NCBI GenBank assembly: GCA_002411105.1 | Contig: DHQX01000018.1 | Span: 17,829-58,167 of the forward strand | DNA from: Christensenella sp. UBA5327 | Lineage (GTDB): Bacteria; Bacillota; Clostridia; Christensenellales; Aristaeellaceae | Direction of reading: 5' to 3' | DNA: 40,339 bases | In this document: positions 32,512 to 40,339 of the stretch, one piece after another | Position numbering within the stretch: the first letter of the stretch is position 1 | Layout: the number at the start of each line of letters is the position of its first letter | The notes under the pieces: model-generated | What the model saw: the letters and a program-made list of their open reading frames with translations, nothing else | Told to the model about the DNA's origin: nothing | Database searches by the model: none | Position numbers and translations under genes: made by a program

Positions 32512-33967
32512 GGCGTTTGGGTGCCTCCCCTTCTGCCAGGGTAAAGACAAAGGCCGCGCCCTTGACGCTGTCCGCCAGGCAGATGGTTTGCCCGTGGCGG
32601 TCCATGATGGATTTGCAGATGGCAAGGCCCAGGCCGCTGCCGTCCCCCGCGGCGTGGGACTGGTCTGATTTATAGAAGCGCTCAAAGAGCCTTCCTTTTT
32701 CCTCAGGCAAAACACCGATGCCGTTGTCCTGCACCGTGACGGCCAGCAGACGGCCCGCTTGGCGCCTGATCACCACCCGGATTTGCCCGCCCCCCGGGGT
32801 GAACTTGATGGCGTTGTCCAGCAGGTTAATCAGCACCTGCTCAATTTGATCCCGGGCGGCCCGGGCATAGAGGCTTTCCTCCTCAAAATCGGTGAGGATC
32901 TCAAGGTTCTTTCCCTCGATCTGGGGGAGCTTGGTGATCACCACCAGCCGCACCAGCTCGCACAGGTCAAAATCGGTCAAAACAAGCGGCGACTCCGGGC
33001 TTTCTGCCTGGGTGAGCTTGAACAGCCCTGCGATCAGCGCGTTTAGCCGCTTGGTCTCGTTCAGCACGATCTCCAGATATGGCTTGGCCTCTGCCTGGTC
33101 GATGGTGCCGTCGGTGATGCCCTGGATAAAGCCCTGGATGTTGGTCATGGGGGAGCGCAGCTCGTGGGAGAGGTTGGCGATGAAATCCCTGCGGATGCGC
33201 TCAGTATCCTGGATCTGGCGGGACATGTGGTTAAAGGAGGCTGCCAGGTCCCGCACCTCCCGGGCGCCGTTTTCCGTGATCTGGGGGACGGGCAGACCCC
33301 GGGCCATGGTACCGGCGTGGTGGGCGATTTCCTGAAGCGGTCGCACCAGGCGCCGGGCAAAGAAATAGGCGATCACCGCGGCGATGACAGCGGCAAAAAG
33401 GGCGGCCAGCGCCGCGTTTTGCCAGATGCCCTCATAGGATTCCCGCACGGTCTGGGCCGCGGTTTGGATATAGACAGCGCCCAGCACCCGGTCCTCCTGC
33501 TTCCAGGGCACGGCCACGGTGAACATGGTGCCATCCGGCCCTGACGCCTGGCGCACCACCTCCTGGCCGCCCAGCACCTGGATCAGGGTGTCCACGATGG
33601 TTTTCGCGTCAAAAGAGGCGGCCAGCTCTTTGTTTTCATTCAAGACCGACGAAAAATATGAGGTCATCTGGCCCGTGCGATCCACCACCAGGGCATAAGC
33701 CCCATAATCCTGATAGACATCCCGGAGCTTGCGCTCCATCATGCGCCGGGTGGAGTTGCTGCTGCCAAGGAGGGCACTGAGGCCCTGAGGCTGGGGGATG
33801 GCCGCCAGGTAAGCGATATCATAGGCTTGGGTTTTAAGCGCTTGTGCCTGGTTGGCGATCTGGGTGTCCCGGGCGCTGAGGCCAAACACACCCAGCATCA
33901 GCAGCACACAGATCAGGATGACTGTGCCAAACAGGCCCATGAGTTTGCCAAAGATGCCCTGGCTCAA
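32501..33967 (-). CDS. Sensor histidine kinase (two-component)
   Basis: A 488-residue membrane kinase. The first membrane segment is at about 10-30, an outer sensor domain spans about 35-182, the second segment is at about 184-203, a HAMP linker follows to about 257, then the dimerisation domain with FIANLSHELRSPMT (phosphorylated His268). The ATPase domain contains LINLLDNAIKFT (N box), DNGIGV (G1), FERFYK (F) and GSGLGLAI (G2). The signal is not evident. Its ATG overlaps the response regulator stop (ATGA), so the pair forms one system, and ispE follows with an 11-base overlap. Similar to PhoR/ResE-type kinases. Confidence 0.95.
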   Translation of the reverse strand: MSQGIFGKLMGLFGTVILICVLLMLGVFGLSARDTQIANQAQALKTQAYDIAYLAAIPQPQGLSALLGSSNSTRRMMERKLRDVYQDYGAYALVVDRTGQMTSYFSSVLNENKELAASFDAKTIVDTLIQVLGGQEVVRQASGPDGTMFTVAVPWKQEDRVLGAVYIQTAAQTVRESYEGIWQNAALAALFAAVIAAVIAYFFARRLVRPLQEIAHHAGTMARGLPVPQITENGAREVRDLAASFNHMSRQIQDTERIRRDFIANLSHELRSPMTNIQGFIQGITDGTIDQAEAKPYLEIVLNETKRLNALIAGLFKLTQAESPESPLVLTDFDLCELVRLVVITKLPQIEGKNLEILTDFEEESLYARAARDQIEQVLINLLDNAIKFTPGGGQIRVVIRRQAGRLLAVTVQDNGIGVLPEEKGRLFERFYKSDQSHAAGDGSGLGLAICKSIMDRHGQTICLADSVKGAAFVFTLAEGEAPKRHAD

Positions 33968-34656
33968 GCCGGCTTCACCTCAAACTTATAGCCCACCGAC
34001 CAGATGGTGCGGATCAGCCAGCCAAACTGCTCACTCTCTGGCAGCTTTTCCCGCAGACGCTTGATGTGCACGTCCACCGTACGGCTGTCGCCAAAATAGT
34101 CAAAGCCCCAGACCTTTTCCAGCAGCTGCTCCCGGGTGAACACATGGTTCTGGTGCTTGGCCAGGAAGTGGAGCAGCTCCAGCTCTTTGGGCGGCATCTG
34201 CACGGGATTGCCATTATAGATCACCTCATAACTGGTGAGGTTAATGGAAAGACCGGGGAAAATGAGGCTGTCACCGCCTGTGTCCTCCTCGGGTGATCCG
34301 CGCCTCAGGACCGCTTTTACCCGGGCCAGCAATTCCTTTGGTTCAAAGGGCTTGGTGATATAGTCATCAGCGCCCAGCTCAAGCCCCAGCACCTTGTCGA
34401 TGGTCTCGTCCTTGGCGCTGAGCATGATGATGGGCACCTTGCTTTTGAGGCGGATGGCCTTGCACACCTGCCAGCCGTCCATGCCCGGCAGCATGATGTC
34501 AAGCAGGATAAGGGCTGGCTGAATCTTGTTCAGCTGGGCCAGCGCGTCATCTCCCCGGGCGCTGTGCGCCACCTCATAGCCGTCCTTCTCCAGGTACAGC
34601 TTCACCAGCTTTGCGATGTTGATGTCATCATCCACCACCAGAATCAGTTGTTTCAT
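33964..34656 (-). CDS. OmpR-family response regulator
   Basis: A 230-residue regulator. The receiver domain has DDD at 9-11, the phosphorylated Asp53 in LLDIMLPGMDG, and the lysine in ITKPF. A winged-helix DNA-binding domain follows, ending KFEVKPA, with RTVDVHIKRLREKL as the recognition helix region. GGTGAGG lies before the ATG. It is partner to the histidine kinase encoded next. Direct TGAAT repeats 11 bp apart lie 75-90 bases upstream and could be its own target. The regulon is unknown. Confidence 0.95.
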   Translation of the reverse strand: MKQLILVVDDDINIAKLVKLYLEKDGYEVAHSARGDDALAQLNKIQPALILLDIMLPGMDGWQVCKAIRLKSKVPIIMLSAKDETIDKVLGLELGADDYITKPFEPKELLARVKAVLRRGSPEEDTGGDSLIFPGLSINLTSYEVIYNGNPVQMPPKELELLHFLAKHQNHVFTREQLLEKVWGFDYFGDSRTVDVHIKRLREKLPESEQFGWLIRTIWSVGYKFEVKPA

Positions 34657-34714
34657 TGCTTTTCCTCACCTCATAGCTATCAATCACATGACTCTATCAA
34701 ATGCGTTTGTCCAG

Positions 34715-34745
34715 TTCAGAACCGATTTCTGAATGATTTGTGAAT
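34715..34745 (-). promoter_or_regulatory. Inverted and direct repeats between mutS2 and the response regulator
   Basis: TTCAGAA (34715-34721) and TTCTGAA (34727-34733) form a perfect 7-bp inverted repeat with a 5-base centre. TGAAT repeats directly at 34730 and 34741, an 11-bp period like OmpR-family sites. No T-run follows, so it is not a typical terminator. It is possibly a regulator-binding site before the two-component genes. Confidence 0.35.
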
Positions 34746-34746
34746 A

Positions 34747-37095
34747 TTACTTGAGCGTCACCACAGTGACCCCGGCCTCGCCCTCGCCATAGCGCCCCGC
34801 CCGCAGGCCGGAGAGCAGAGGATGGCGGGTCAGGTGGGTGCGCAGACCGCTGCGCAGGATGCCAGTGCCCTTGCCGTGGATGATGTAGACCTCGTGGAGG
34901 CCTGCCAGCACAGCGTTGTCCAGGTAGTTGTCGACCTGTGCGATGGCTTCGTCCAGCGCCATACCGCGCACGTCACATTCCATTTTCACGCTGCGTTGGG
35001 CAGCTCCGGTTGAGGAGCGGACCACGGTCTGTTTCTTCACCCGCTGCTGGGGGGCCGGTTTGAGCTGGTCGAGGGAGACCCGCATCTTGACCGCCCCTGC
35101 CTGCACCTGAACCTCGTTTTTGGCATCCGGCAGGGTCAGCAGCGTGGCCGGCGCGTTGTTGACCCCCAGCAGCACCTGCATGCCGATTTCAAGCGCGTCA
35201 GGGCTCAGGCTCTTCTCCCGCTCAAGGCCAGGGAAGGACTCCGCCAGAGCGTCCTCCGCATCCCGCATGCGACGCCTGAGCTTGTTGACAGCGGCCGGGT
35301 CATTGGCTTTGAGCGCTTTGAGCTCATCCAGCACCGCGGCGCTCTCCCGCTTGGCCTTTTCCAGAATGCGCTTGGCCTCGTCCCGGGCTTTCTGCCGGGC
35401 ATTCTGGCGTTCCTGGGCGATTTCCTGGTACTTTTTCTCAGCTTCCCGGCGCAGCCGCTCAATCTCCTCCTGAGCCTCCTCGGCCAAGCGCCGTTCCTTT
35501 TCGGCGGCCTGCCGGTGGGCCTCAGCACCGGCGATGATGTCCTCAAACTTCACCGTCTCGTGGCTGAGCAGCCTTTGGGCAGACGCAATCAGCCGCTCAG
35601 GCAGCCCCAGACGCTTGGAAATCTCAAAGGCGTTTGACTTGCCCGGGATGCCAATAAACAGCCGGTAGGTCGGGCTTAGGGTTGCCACGTCAAACTCCAC
35701 GCTGGCGTTTTGCACGCCTGGGGTGGACAGGGCATAGGCTTTGAGCTCGCTGTAATGGGTGGTGGCGATGGTGCGGATATGGTGTGCCCGCATCTGCTCC
35801 AGAATCGCCTGGGCCAGGGCAGCGCCCTCGGTGGGATCGGTGCCAGCGCCCAGCTCGTCAAACAGCACCAGATCGCGGCTGTCAGCCTCCTGGAGGATGG
35901 CGACGATGTTGGTCATGTGGGAGGAAAAGGTGGACAGGCTCTGCTCAATGCTCTGCTCATCCCCGATGTCGGCAAAGACATTGTCAAACACCGCCACCTC
36001 AGTGCCCAGCTTGCCTGGCACATGCAGGCCTGAAAGCGCCATGAGCGTGATGAGCCCCACGGTTTTCAGCGTGACGGTTTTTCCGCCGGTGTTGGGGCCG
36101 GTGATGATGAGCGTGGTGAAATCATCCCCCAGATGCAGGTCACAGGGGACAACAGTCTCCCGGGGGATCAGCGGATGGCGCACCTGCACAAAGCGGATGA
36201 AGCCCCGGTCGTTGAGCTTGGGCCTGATGGCGCTCAGCTCCCTGGCATAGGCGCCTTTGGCGAAGCGGAAGTCAAGCTCAGTCAAGATGTCCAGGTTTTC
36301 AAGCAGATCCGCCGATACCTCCGCCGTCTCATGGGACAGCTGGGCCAGGATACGCTCGATCTCCAGGCGCTCCTTGATCTCCCACTCCTTCAGCTCATTG
36401 CCTGCCTCAACCACGGCCATGGGCTCGATATACAGCGTGGCTCCGGAGGAGGACTGATCATGCACAAGGCCGGGCACCTGCTGCCGGTATTCCTGGCGCA
36501 CAGGCAACACATAGCGCCCGCTGCGCACCGTGATGAGGGTGTCCTGCAGGTATTTTGCATAGGTGGGGCTGTGCACCATGGACTGAAGCTTGTCCCTGAC
36601 CCGGTCATTCAGTTGGCGGATGTGCCGGCGGATATCCGCCAGCTGGGCGCTGGCGCTGTCTGAGATCTCTTCATCAGAGATGATGGCGTTTGTGATCGCT
36701 TTTTCCAGATTGCGGTGGGGGACCAGCCGGGCTGCCAGGGCGGACAGCCGGGGGCTGCGCTCCAGGTCATCCTCAGCCAGCGCTTTTCTGGCCGCGCTCG
36801 CCGCCCGCAGCCCCTCGGCGATGTCAAGCAGCGCCCGGGGAGAGAGGGTGGCTCCTTTTTCCGACAGGCTGATCTGGGCGCTCACGTCCTTGAAGGGGAT
36901 CAGCGGATGATCCCCCCGGTAGGTGAGCACCACCAGCGCCTCCTCAGTCTCCGCCTGCATGCGCTCCACATCCTGCAGGCGGCTGGCGGGCAAAAGCCCC
37001 AGGCACCGTTCCTGCCCCAGGGAGGTGAGGGCGTAGGCTACGAGCAGATCCTTTATTTTGTTGAGTTCCAGGGTGCGCAGGGCTTTTGCGTTCAT
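34747..37095 (-). CDS. mutS2: MutS2 endonuclease/ATPase
   Basis: A 782-residue MutS-family protein with no mismatch-recognition domain. Family members act on branched DNA and, in Bacillus, on collided ribosomes. The ATPase has Walker A GPNTGGKTVTLK and Walker B LVLFDELGAGTDPTEG. A long charged coiled coil (about 520-630) is followed by a KOW-like region and a C-terminal Smr domain with DVRGMALDEA and YIIHGKGTGILR. ATG 37095 is preceded by GGAGAA; the longer frame only runs into the U32 gene. It ends the cyclophilin-zapA-U32-mutS2 operon. Confidence 0.96.
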   Translation of the reverse strand: MNAKALRTLELNKIKDLLVAYALTSLGQERCLGLLPASRLQDVERMQAETEEALVVLTYRGDHPLIPFKDVSAQISLSEKGATLSPRALLDIAEGLRAASAARKALAEDDLERSPRLSALAARLVPHRNLEKAITNAIISDEEISDSASAQLADIRRHIRQLNDRVRDKLQSMVHSPTYAKYLQDTLITVRSGRYVLPVRQEYRQQVPGLVHDQSSSGATLYIEPMAVVEAGNELKEWEIKERLEIERILAQLSHETAEVSADLLENLDILTELDFRFAKGAYARELSAIRPKLNDRGFIRFVQVRHPLIPRETVVPCDLHLGDDFTTLIITGPNTGGKTVTLKTVGLITLMALSGLHVPGKLGTEVAVFDNVFADIGDEQSIEQSLSTFSSHMTNIVAILQEADSRDLVLFDELGAGTDPTEGAALAQAILEQMRAHHIRTIATTHYSELKAYALSTPGVQNASVEFDVATLSPTYRLFIGIPGKSNAFEISKRLGLPERLIASAQRLLSHETVKFEDIIAGAEAHRQAAEKERRLAEEAQEEIERLRREAEKKYQEIAQERQNARQKARDEAKRILEKAKRESAAVLDELKALKANDPAAVNKLRRRMRDAEDALAESFPGLEREKSLSPDALEIGMQVLLGVNNAPATLLTLPDAKNEVQVQAGAVKMRVSLDQLKPAPQQRVKKQTVVRSSTGAAQRSVKMECDVRGMALDEAIAQVDNYLDNAVLAGLHEVYIIHGKGTGILRSGLRTHLTRHPLLSGLRAGRYGEGEAGVTVVTLK

Positions 37096-37120
37096 GGCAG
37101 TTCTCCAGTTTGTGTTGAGG

Positions 37121-39457
37121 TTACAGGACGCCGTCCAGGAAGCGCCCGAAATCCGGCTCACCGGATGGCAGGATCCCGCCCTCTCTAAGCGCGTGGTAGC
37201 TTTGAGCGATGCGCAGCGCCTCCTCAGGGCTTTCATCGGTAAAATCCATCAGCCAGGACAGGTTTCCGGGCGCCCTGTCCAGAAGGTTCAGCGGCGTATG
37301 GTGGCACAGGGTGATCAGGCAGCCCTCCGGAAAATGGATAGGCAGCAGGGGATAGGCGGCCTGAAAACGATCCTCCAGCGTCTTTCCCCTAACGCCTTGC
37401 CCGCGGTCACACATTCTGCAGGCCGCCCGGTTGGCGGACAGCCCGCGCCTGACCCTTTCAGGGCAATGGCTGAGCAGCATCACAGAAGCCCGGCCATACA
37501 CAGGCACAATCCATTCTGCCAGGCTGCCGTCAAGGTCAGCAGCCTCCGCCTGGGATAGCTCCCGGGATAGGCAAATGCCTTGTGCGCCAAGATCTTTTAC
37601 AACCCCGGCCGCCTTGTCATTCCACACGGGGATGCCCTCGCCGGCTATAAAGGGACGCCTGTGGTCCAGGGCAAGATGGCTTACATTGGTGAGCATCAGC
37701 GTGTGCCCGGCCTTGTTGATGAGGTTAAAGGCATCCTCAAGGGGCTTATCCCGCATCTGGGGCGGCAGCGCCACGATGTCCTGCTGGTTCAGCTGCTCCA
37801 GTGCCATCTCCAGCCTGCCCGCCCGGAAATCCGTCGGTGAGTAAATCAATCGGGCGATGCCAGCGGGCTTGAGCGCCTGGTATACTTCCAGACTGCGGGC
37901 CATCGCATACAGGCGCGGCCCATGATGCCCCCCTACCGCGAAATCAGCTTTGGCCAGCGCCCATGGCCTTGCCTCCGGCCTTTGATGGCCCTGTGTGATG
38001 GCGGCTTCCAAGGCATTCAAACCTTCCCGGCGCAGCTGGTTCAGGCTGGCAGCGGGCAGAAAGAGGGCGGCATCGCTGATAACCTGGGTCTTTTCGAGTT
38101 CAAAAGGCGTGCCGCCGGTTTTGCCCAGATAGGCCGAAGCCGTTTCTTCATTCAGCGGCTGGCTGCGCGCGGGCAGGGGGATATCCCCGGCCACCGTGGC
38201 CTGGGCTTTGCCCGACATCAGCTTAAGCCTGGCCGGCTGGCCAGAGGTCAGCGTCAGCTGCACGTCAAAGGGAATCGGGGGATCGATTGTCGCCTGCGCC
38301 CGGGCGCGGGAGAGCTGTGCCTCATCCGCCAGACGGTATACCGCATCGCCAGCCCGGGGCCAATGCCGGAGCCTCAGGATGGCCGTCTGCCCAGCGGGAA
38401 CCTCAGGGCCAGAATAGATGATCTCCTGATCAGCCTGCCCCCGGATTTGCAGCCCGTCACCATTGTGCAGCACCTTATCCAGGCCGCACTCAGCCAGCAC
38501 AACCTCGCCCATGCGCCGGGACTTCCGGATGCTGCCGATGAGGACCCCTTCGTGGGACACCCGATCCTGGCCGATGAGCGCCCGGTCCTCCTCGTTGAAC
38601 AGATGGCCGCTGGTGAAGCCGCCGCGGTTAAAGACCTGGGCCAGACGTTCCTGGTATTGTGAAGATGGGTTAAGCGCCAGATTGTCCCGGGCCAAATCCA
38701 GCGCGCGGCGGTAAATGCCCACCACCTCGGTGATGTACTCCGGCCGCTTCAGCCGGCCCTCAATTTTAAAGCTGCACACCCCGGCAGACAGCAGCCGCGG
38801 GAGGCCTTCCAGGGTATTCAGATCACGCATGGACAGCAGCGCGCCCTCCTGATCCAGGTAGCGATAGGGCAGCCGGCAAGGCTGGGCGCAGCGCCCCCGG
38901 TTGCCGCTGCGGCCGCCAATTTGGGAGGACAACAGGCACTGGCCACTGACGCTCACGCACAGCGCGCCATGCACAAACACCTCCACCTCAATGCCGGTTT
39001 GCACCATGCCCCGGATGTCATCCAGGCTGCATTCCCGCGCCGCCACCACCCGGCTGATGCCAGCGTCCAGCAGCAGCCGGGCGCCCGCGGCATTGTGCAC
39101 CGCCATCTGGGTGCTGGCGTGCACCTGCAGGCCCGGCAGCGTTTTCTTTATCTGGCTGAGCACCCCCAGATCCTGCACCAGCACGGCGTCCGGGCGCAGT
39201 TTGCCAAGCTCTGCCAGCAAATCCATCAACTGGGGCCATTCCCGCTGTTTTACCAGCGTATTGACCGCCACATAGACGCGCCGGCCATGCAGGTGTGCCA
39301 GGGCGATGGCATCATGCAGCGCTTTTTCATCAAAGCCTGCTGACGCCCGGGCGGAAAAGGAAGAAGCACCCAAATAAACCGCGTCAGCCCCCGCGGCGAT
39401 CGCAGCGCGCAGCCCCTCAGGGCTGCCGGCCGGGGCCAGCAGCTCAGCTTTTTCCAC
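37121..39457 (-). CDS. Peptidase U32-family protein (RlhA/TrhP-like hydroxylation enzyme)
   Basis: A 778-residue U32 protein. The N-terminal barrel begins ELLAPAGSPEGLRAAIAAGADAVYLG. It carries the cysteine pattern HGALCVSVSGQC with GRCAQPCR, typical of U32 members that bind an iron-sulfur cluster. The middle (about 370-490) fits the DUF3656-type domain of RlhA, which hydroxylates cytidine in 23S rRNA; the long C-terminal part has further cysteines (CRMCDRGQG). Members annotated as proteases, TrhP or RlhA cannot be separated with certainty. The start is GTG 39457 with GGGGG upstream, overlapping zapA by 14 bases. The zapA-U32-mutS2 order is common in clostridia. Confidence 0.85.
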   Translation of the reverse strand: MEKAELLAPAGSPEGLRAAIAAGADAVYLGASSFSARASAGFDEKALHDAIALAHLHGRRVYVAVNTLVKQREWPQLMDLLAELGKLRPDAVLVQDLGVLSQIKKTLPGLQVHASTQMAVHNAAGARLLLDAGISRVVAARECSLDDIRGMVQTGIEVEVFVHGALCVSVSGQCLLSSQIGGRSGNRGRCAQPCRLPYRYLDQEGALLSMRDLNTLEGLPRLLSAGVCSFKIEGRLKRPEYITEVVGIYRRALDLARDNLALNPSSQYQERLAQVFNRGGFTSGHLFNEEDRALIGQDRVSHEGVLIGSIRKSRRMGEVVLAECGLDKVLHNGDGLQIRGQADQEIIYSGPEVPAGQTAILRLRHWPRAGDAVYRLADEAQLSRARAQATIDPPIPFDVQLTLTSGQPARLKLMSGKAQATVAGDIPLPARSQPLNEETASAYLGKTGGTPFELEKTQVISDAALFLPAASLNQLRREGLNALEAAITQGHQRPEARPWALAKADFAVGGHHGPRLYAMARSLEVYQALKPAGIARLIYSPTDFRAGRLEMALEQLNQQDIVALPPQMRDKPLEDAFNLINKAGHTLMLTNVSHLALDHRRPFIAGEGIPVWNDKAAGVVKDLGAQGICLSRELSQAEAADLDGSLAEWIVPVYGRASVMLLSHCPERVRRGLSANRAACRMCDRGQGVRGKTLEDRFQAAYPLLPIHFPEGCLITLCHHTPLNLLDRAPGNLSWLMDFTDESPEEALRIAQSYHALREGGILPSGEPDFGRFLDGVL

Positions 39458-39707
39458 TGGCCCCCGCTGGCTTGCCGCGCCGGCGCAACAGGAGGATCTC
39501 CTGGTTAGCCTTCACCAGCTCATCCGCGATGGAGAGGGCCGCTGAAACCGCCGCCTCCTCCCTGTTTAAGGTCGGGTTTGCCACCTGGGTTTCCCGGATG
39601 CGCCGGTCAGTCAGGTCAGCGATGCGCTGCACGTGCTCCTTGTCTTCATGCTCGGGCAGCATATAGCGCTTGCCCGCGATGGTGACGACGATGGGCTCCT
39701 TGTCCAT
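39444..39707 (-). CDS. zapA: Cell division protein ZapA
   Basis: An 87-residue FtsZ-ring stabiliser. It begins EPIVVTIAGKRYMLPEHED, the conserved ZapA N-terminal domain, followed by the coiled coil (HVQRIADLTDRRIRE and onward). Size is as in Gram-positive ZapA. ATG 39707 is chosen over the longer frame because it gives that N-terminus and has AGGATGTGAG upstream. It lies 4 bases from the cyclophilin stop and overlaps the U32 start. Confidence 0.88.
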   Translation of the reverse strand: MDKEPIVVTIAGKRYMLPEHEDKEHVQRIADLTDRRIRETQVANPTLNREEAAVSAALSIADELVKANQEILLLRRRGKPAGASGKS

Positions 39708-39711
39708 GGGC

Positions 39712-40236
39712 TCACATCCTCTCAAACGGCCACTCCTGGCCCAAAGCATCCACCCGGATGGTTTTGATGGTCTGGGGGGTGAGGGGCTTGTCATTGCGGT
39801 CCCGCTTGCTGCTCACGATCTCATCCGCCTTGTCCATGCCAGCGGTCACCTGGCCAAACGCCGCATAAGCACCGTCAAGATGGGGCGCATCGGCCACCAT
39901 GATGAAAAACTGGGAACCTGCCGAATCTTTGTGCATGCTGCGCGCCATGCTCAGCACGCCCCGGCTGTGCTTCAGGGGATTGGTCACGCCGTTCTGGGCA
40001 AATTCACCCTTGATATGATAGCCTGGCCCGCCCATGCCAGTGCCGTTGGGGCAGCCGCCCTGGACCATAAACCCAGGGATGACCCGGTGAAAAATCAGCC
40101 CATCATAAAAGCCCTGGTTTGCCAGGGAAATGAAGTTGCCCACGCTCTGGGGCGCCAGCTCCGGATACAGTTCACCGGCCAGTTCCTTGCCGTCCTCCAT
40201 GGTGATCACAAAGGTGGGGTGCTTGCTGTGTGTCAT
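39712..40236 (-). CDS. Cyclophilin-type peptidyl-prolyl isomerase
   Basis: A 174-residue cytoplasmic cyclophilin with no signal peptide. The active-site stretch FHRVIPGFMVQGG contains the catalytic arginine. GSQFFIMVADAPHLDGAYAAFGQV follows and is the standard second half of the fold. It speeds proline cis-trans isomerisation in folding proteins. ATG 40236 is chosen because GGAGG lies 6 bases upstream and the promoter at 40267-40295 makes the longer frame unlikely. It is first in the operon with zapA, U32 and mutS2. Confidence 0.94.
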   Translation of the reverse strand: MTHSKHPTFVITMEDGKELAGELYPELAPQSVGNFISLANQGFYDGLIFHRVIPGFMVQGGCPNGTGMGGPGYHIKGEFAQNGVTNPLKHSRGVLSMARSMHKDSAGSQFFIMVADAPHLDGAYAAFGQVTAGMDKADEIVSSKRDRNDKPLTPQTIKTIRVDALGQEWPFERM

Positions 40237-40266
40237 GTGATGCCTCCAACATTTTAGAATAAGCAA

Positions 40267-40295
40267 ATCATACAAAGCCAGGCAAGCGTTGTCAA
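40267..40295 (-). promoter_or_regulatory. Promoter of the cyclophilin-zapA-U32-mutS2 operon
   Basis: On the minus strand, perfect TTGACA (40295-40290), 17 bp, TATGAT (40272-40267). Predicted transcription start near 40260, giving a short leader with GGAGG. Confidence 0.82.
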
Positions 40296-40317
40296 TGAAT
40301 TGCTCTGGACATATAAT
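40289..40317 (+). promoter_or_regulatory. Divergent promoter sharing the -35 box, reading out of the window
   Basis: On the plus strand, TTGTCA (40289-40294), 17 bp, perfect TATAAT (40312-40317). Its -35 box overlaps that of the minus-strand promoter by five bases. Predicted start near 40324; the gene it serves is beyond the window. Confidence 0.7.
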
Positions 40318-40339
40318 GAATAGTAAATTCACAGAGTAA

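Noticed and set aside
34715..34733. Inverted repeat after mutS2 as its terminator
   Set aside because: The stem is AT-rich and no T-run follows on the minus strand; a regulatory site is as likely.
1..40339. tRNA genes, CRISPR arrays, transposases, prophage or attachment sites
   Set aside because: None seen: no cloverleaf-like sequence, no regularly spaced long repeats and no integrase or transposase motifs on either strand.

Overview
The window reads as the chromosome of a GC-rich, Gram-positive Clostridia-like Firmicute. Several features point that way: FtsA with a C-terminal amphipathic helix, a DivIB-type FtsQ, a MurE carrying the meso-diaminopimelate DNPR motif, ZapA-U32-MutS2 gene order, sigma-A-type promoters with 17-bp spacers, strong GGAGG ribosome sites and a tandem glycine riboswitch. 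No exact genus can be named. The window holds 34 protein genes, one of them cut by the left edge. There is no tRNA, rRNA, CRISPR array, insertion sequence or phage gene. Gene density is very high, many genes overlap by 4 to 14 bases, and no gene-free stretch reaches 300 bases.

Region 1 (1-5600, + strand): the end of an elongasome operon, a PBP2 transpeptidase (left-truncated), MinD and RodA. A separate promoter then drives a zinc-ribbon protein and a metallophosphoesterase, closed by a terminator.

Region 2 (5600-14340, + strand): a reduced division and cell wall (dcw) cluster, mraZ-ftsL-murE-mraY-murD-ftsQ-ftsA-ftsZ. rsmH, the division transpeptidase, murF, ftsW, murG, murC and murB are not in their usual places. 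Before mraZ lies a 180-base AT-rich segment with competing hairpins, followed by GTGG units in 10-bp register that look like a MraZ operator. ftsA and ftsZ have their own strong promoter.

Region 3 (14341-18880, + strand): a tandem glycine riboswitch 15 bases after ftsZ, controlling gcvT-gcvH-gcvPA-gcvPB. Two back-to-back terminators separate this operon from the convergent pgi.

Region 4 (18876-26479): pgi (-), a divergently transcribed family 2 glycosyltransferase (+), then greA-lysS-unknown membrane protein-HAD/thymidylate kinase fusion-mnmA (+), with a structured leader before greA.

Region 5 (26474-31660): a four-gene minus-strand ABC-2 exporter of the Gld type (ATPase, permease, GldG-like, DUF4340) and a divergent small membrane protein gene whose terminator lies inside the convergent ispE.

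Region 6 (31663-40339, - strand): response regulator-histidine kinase-ispE, and upstream of it a cyclophilin-zapA-U32-mutS2 operon. At the right edge two divergent promoters share a -35 box; one drives the cyclophilin operon and the other drives a gene outside the window.

The items most worth a second look are the hairpin segment and 10-bp operator before mraZ, the HAD-thymidylate kinase fusion, the terminator encoded inside ispE, the reduced dcw cluster, the promoterless glycine riboswitch behind ftsZ, and the shared -35 promoter pair at the right edge.
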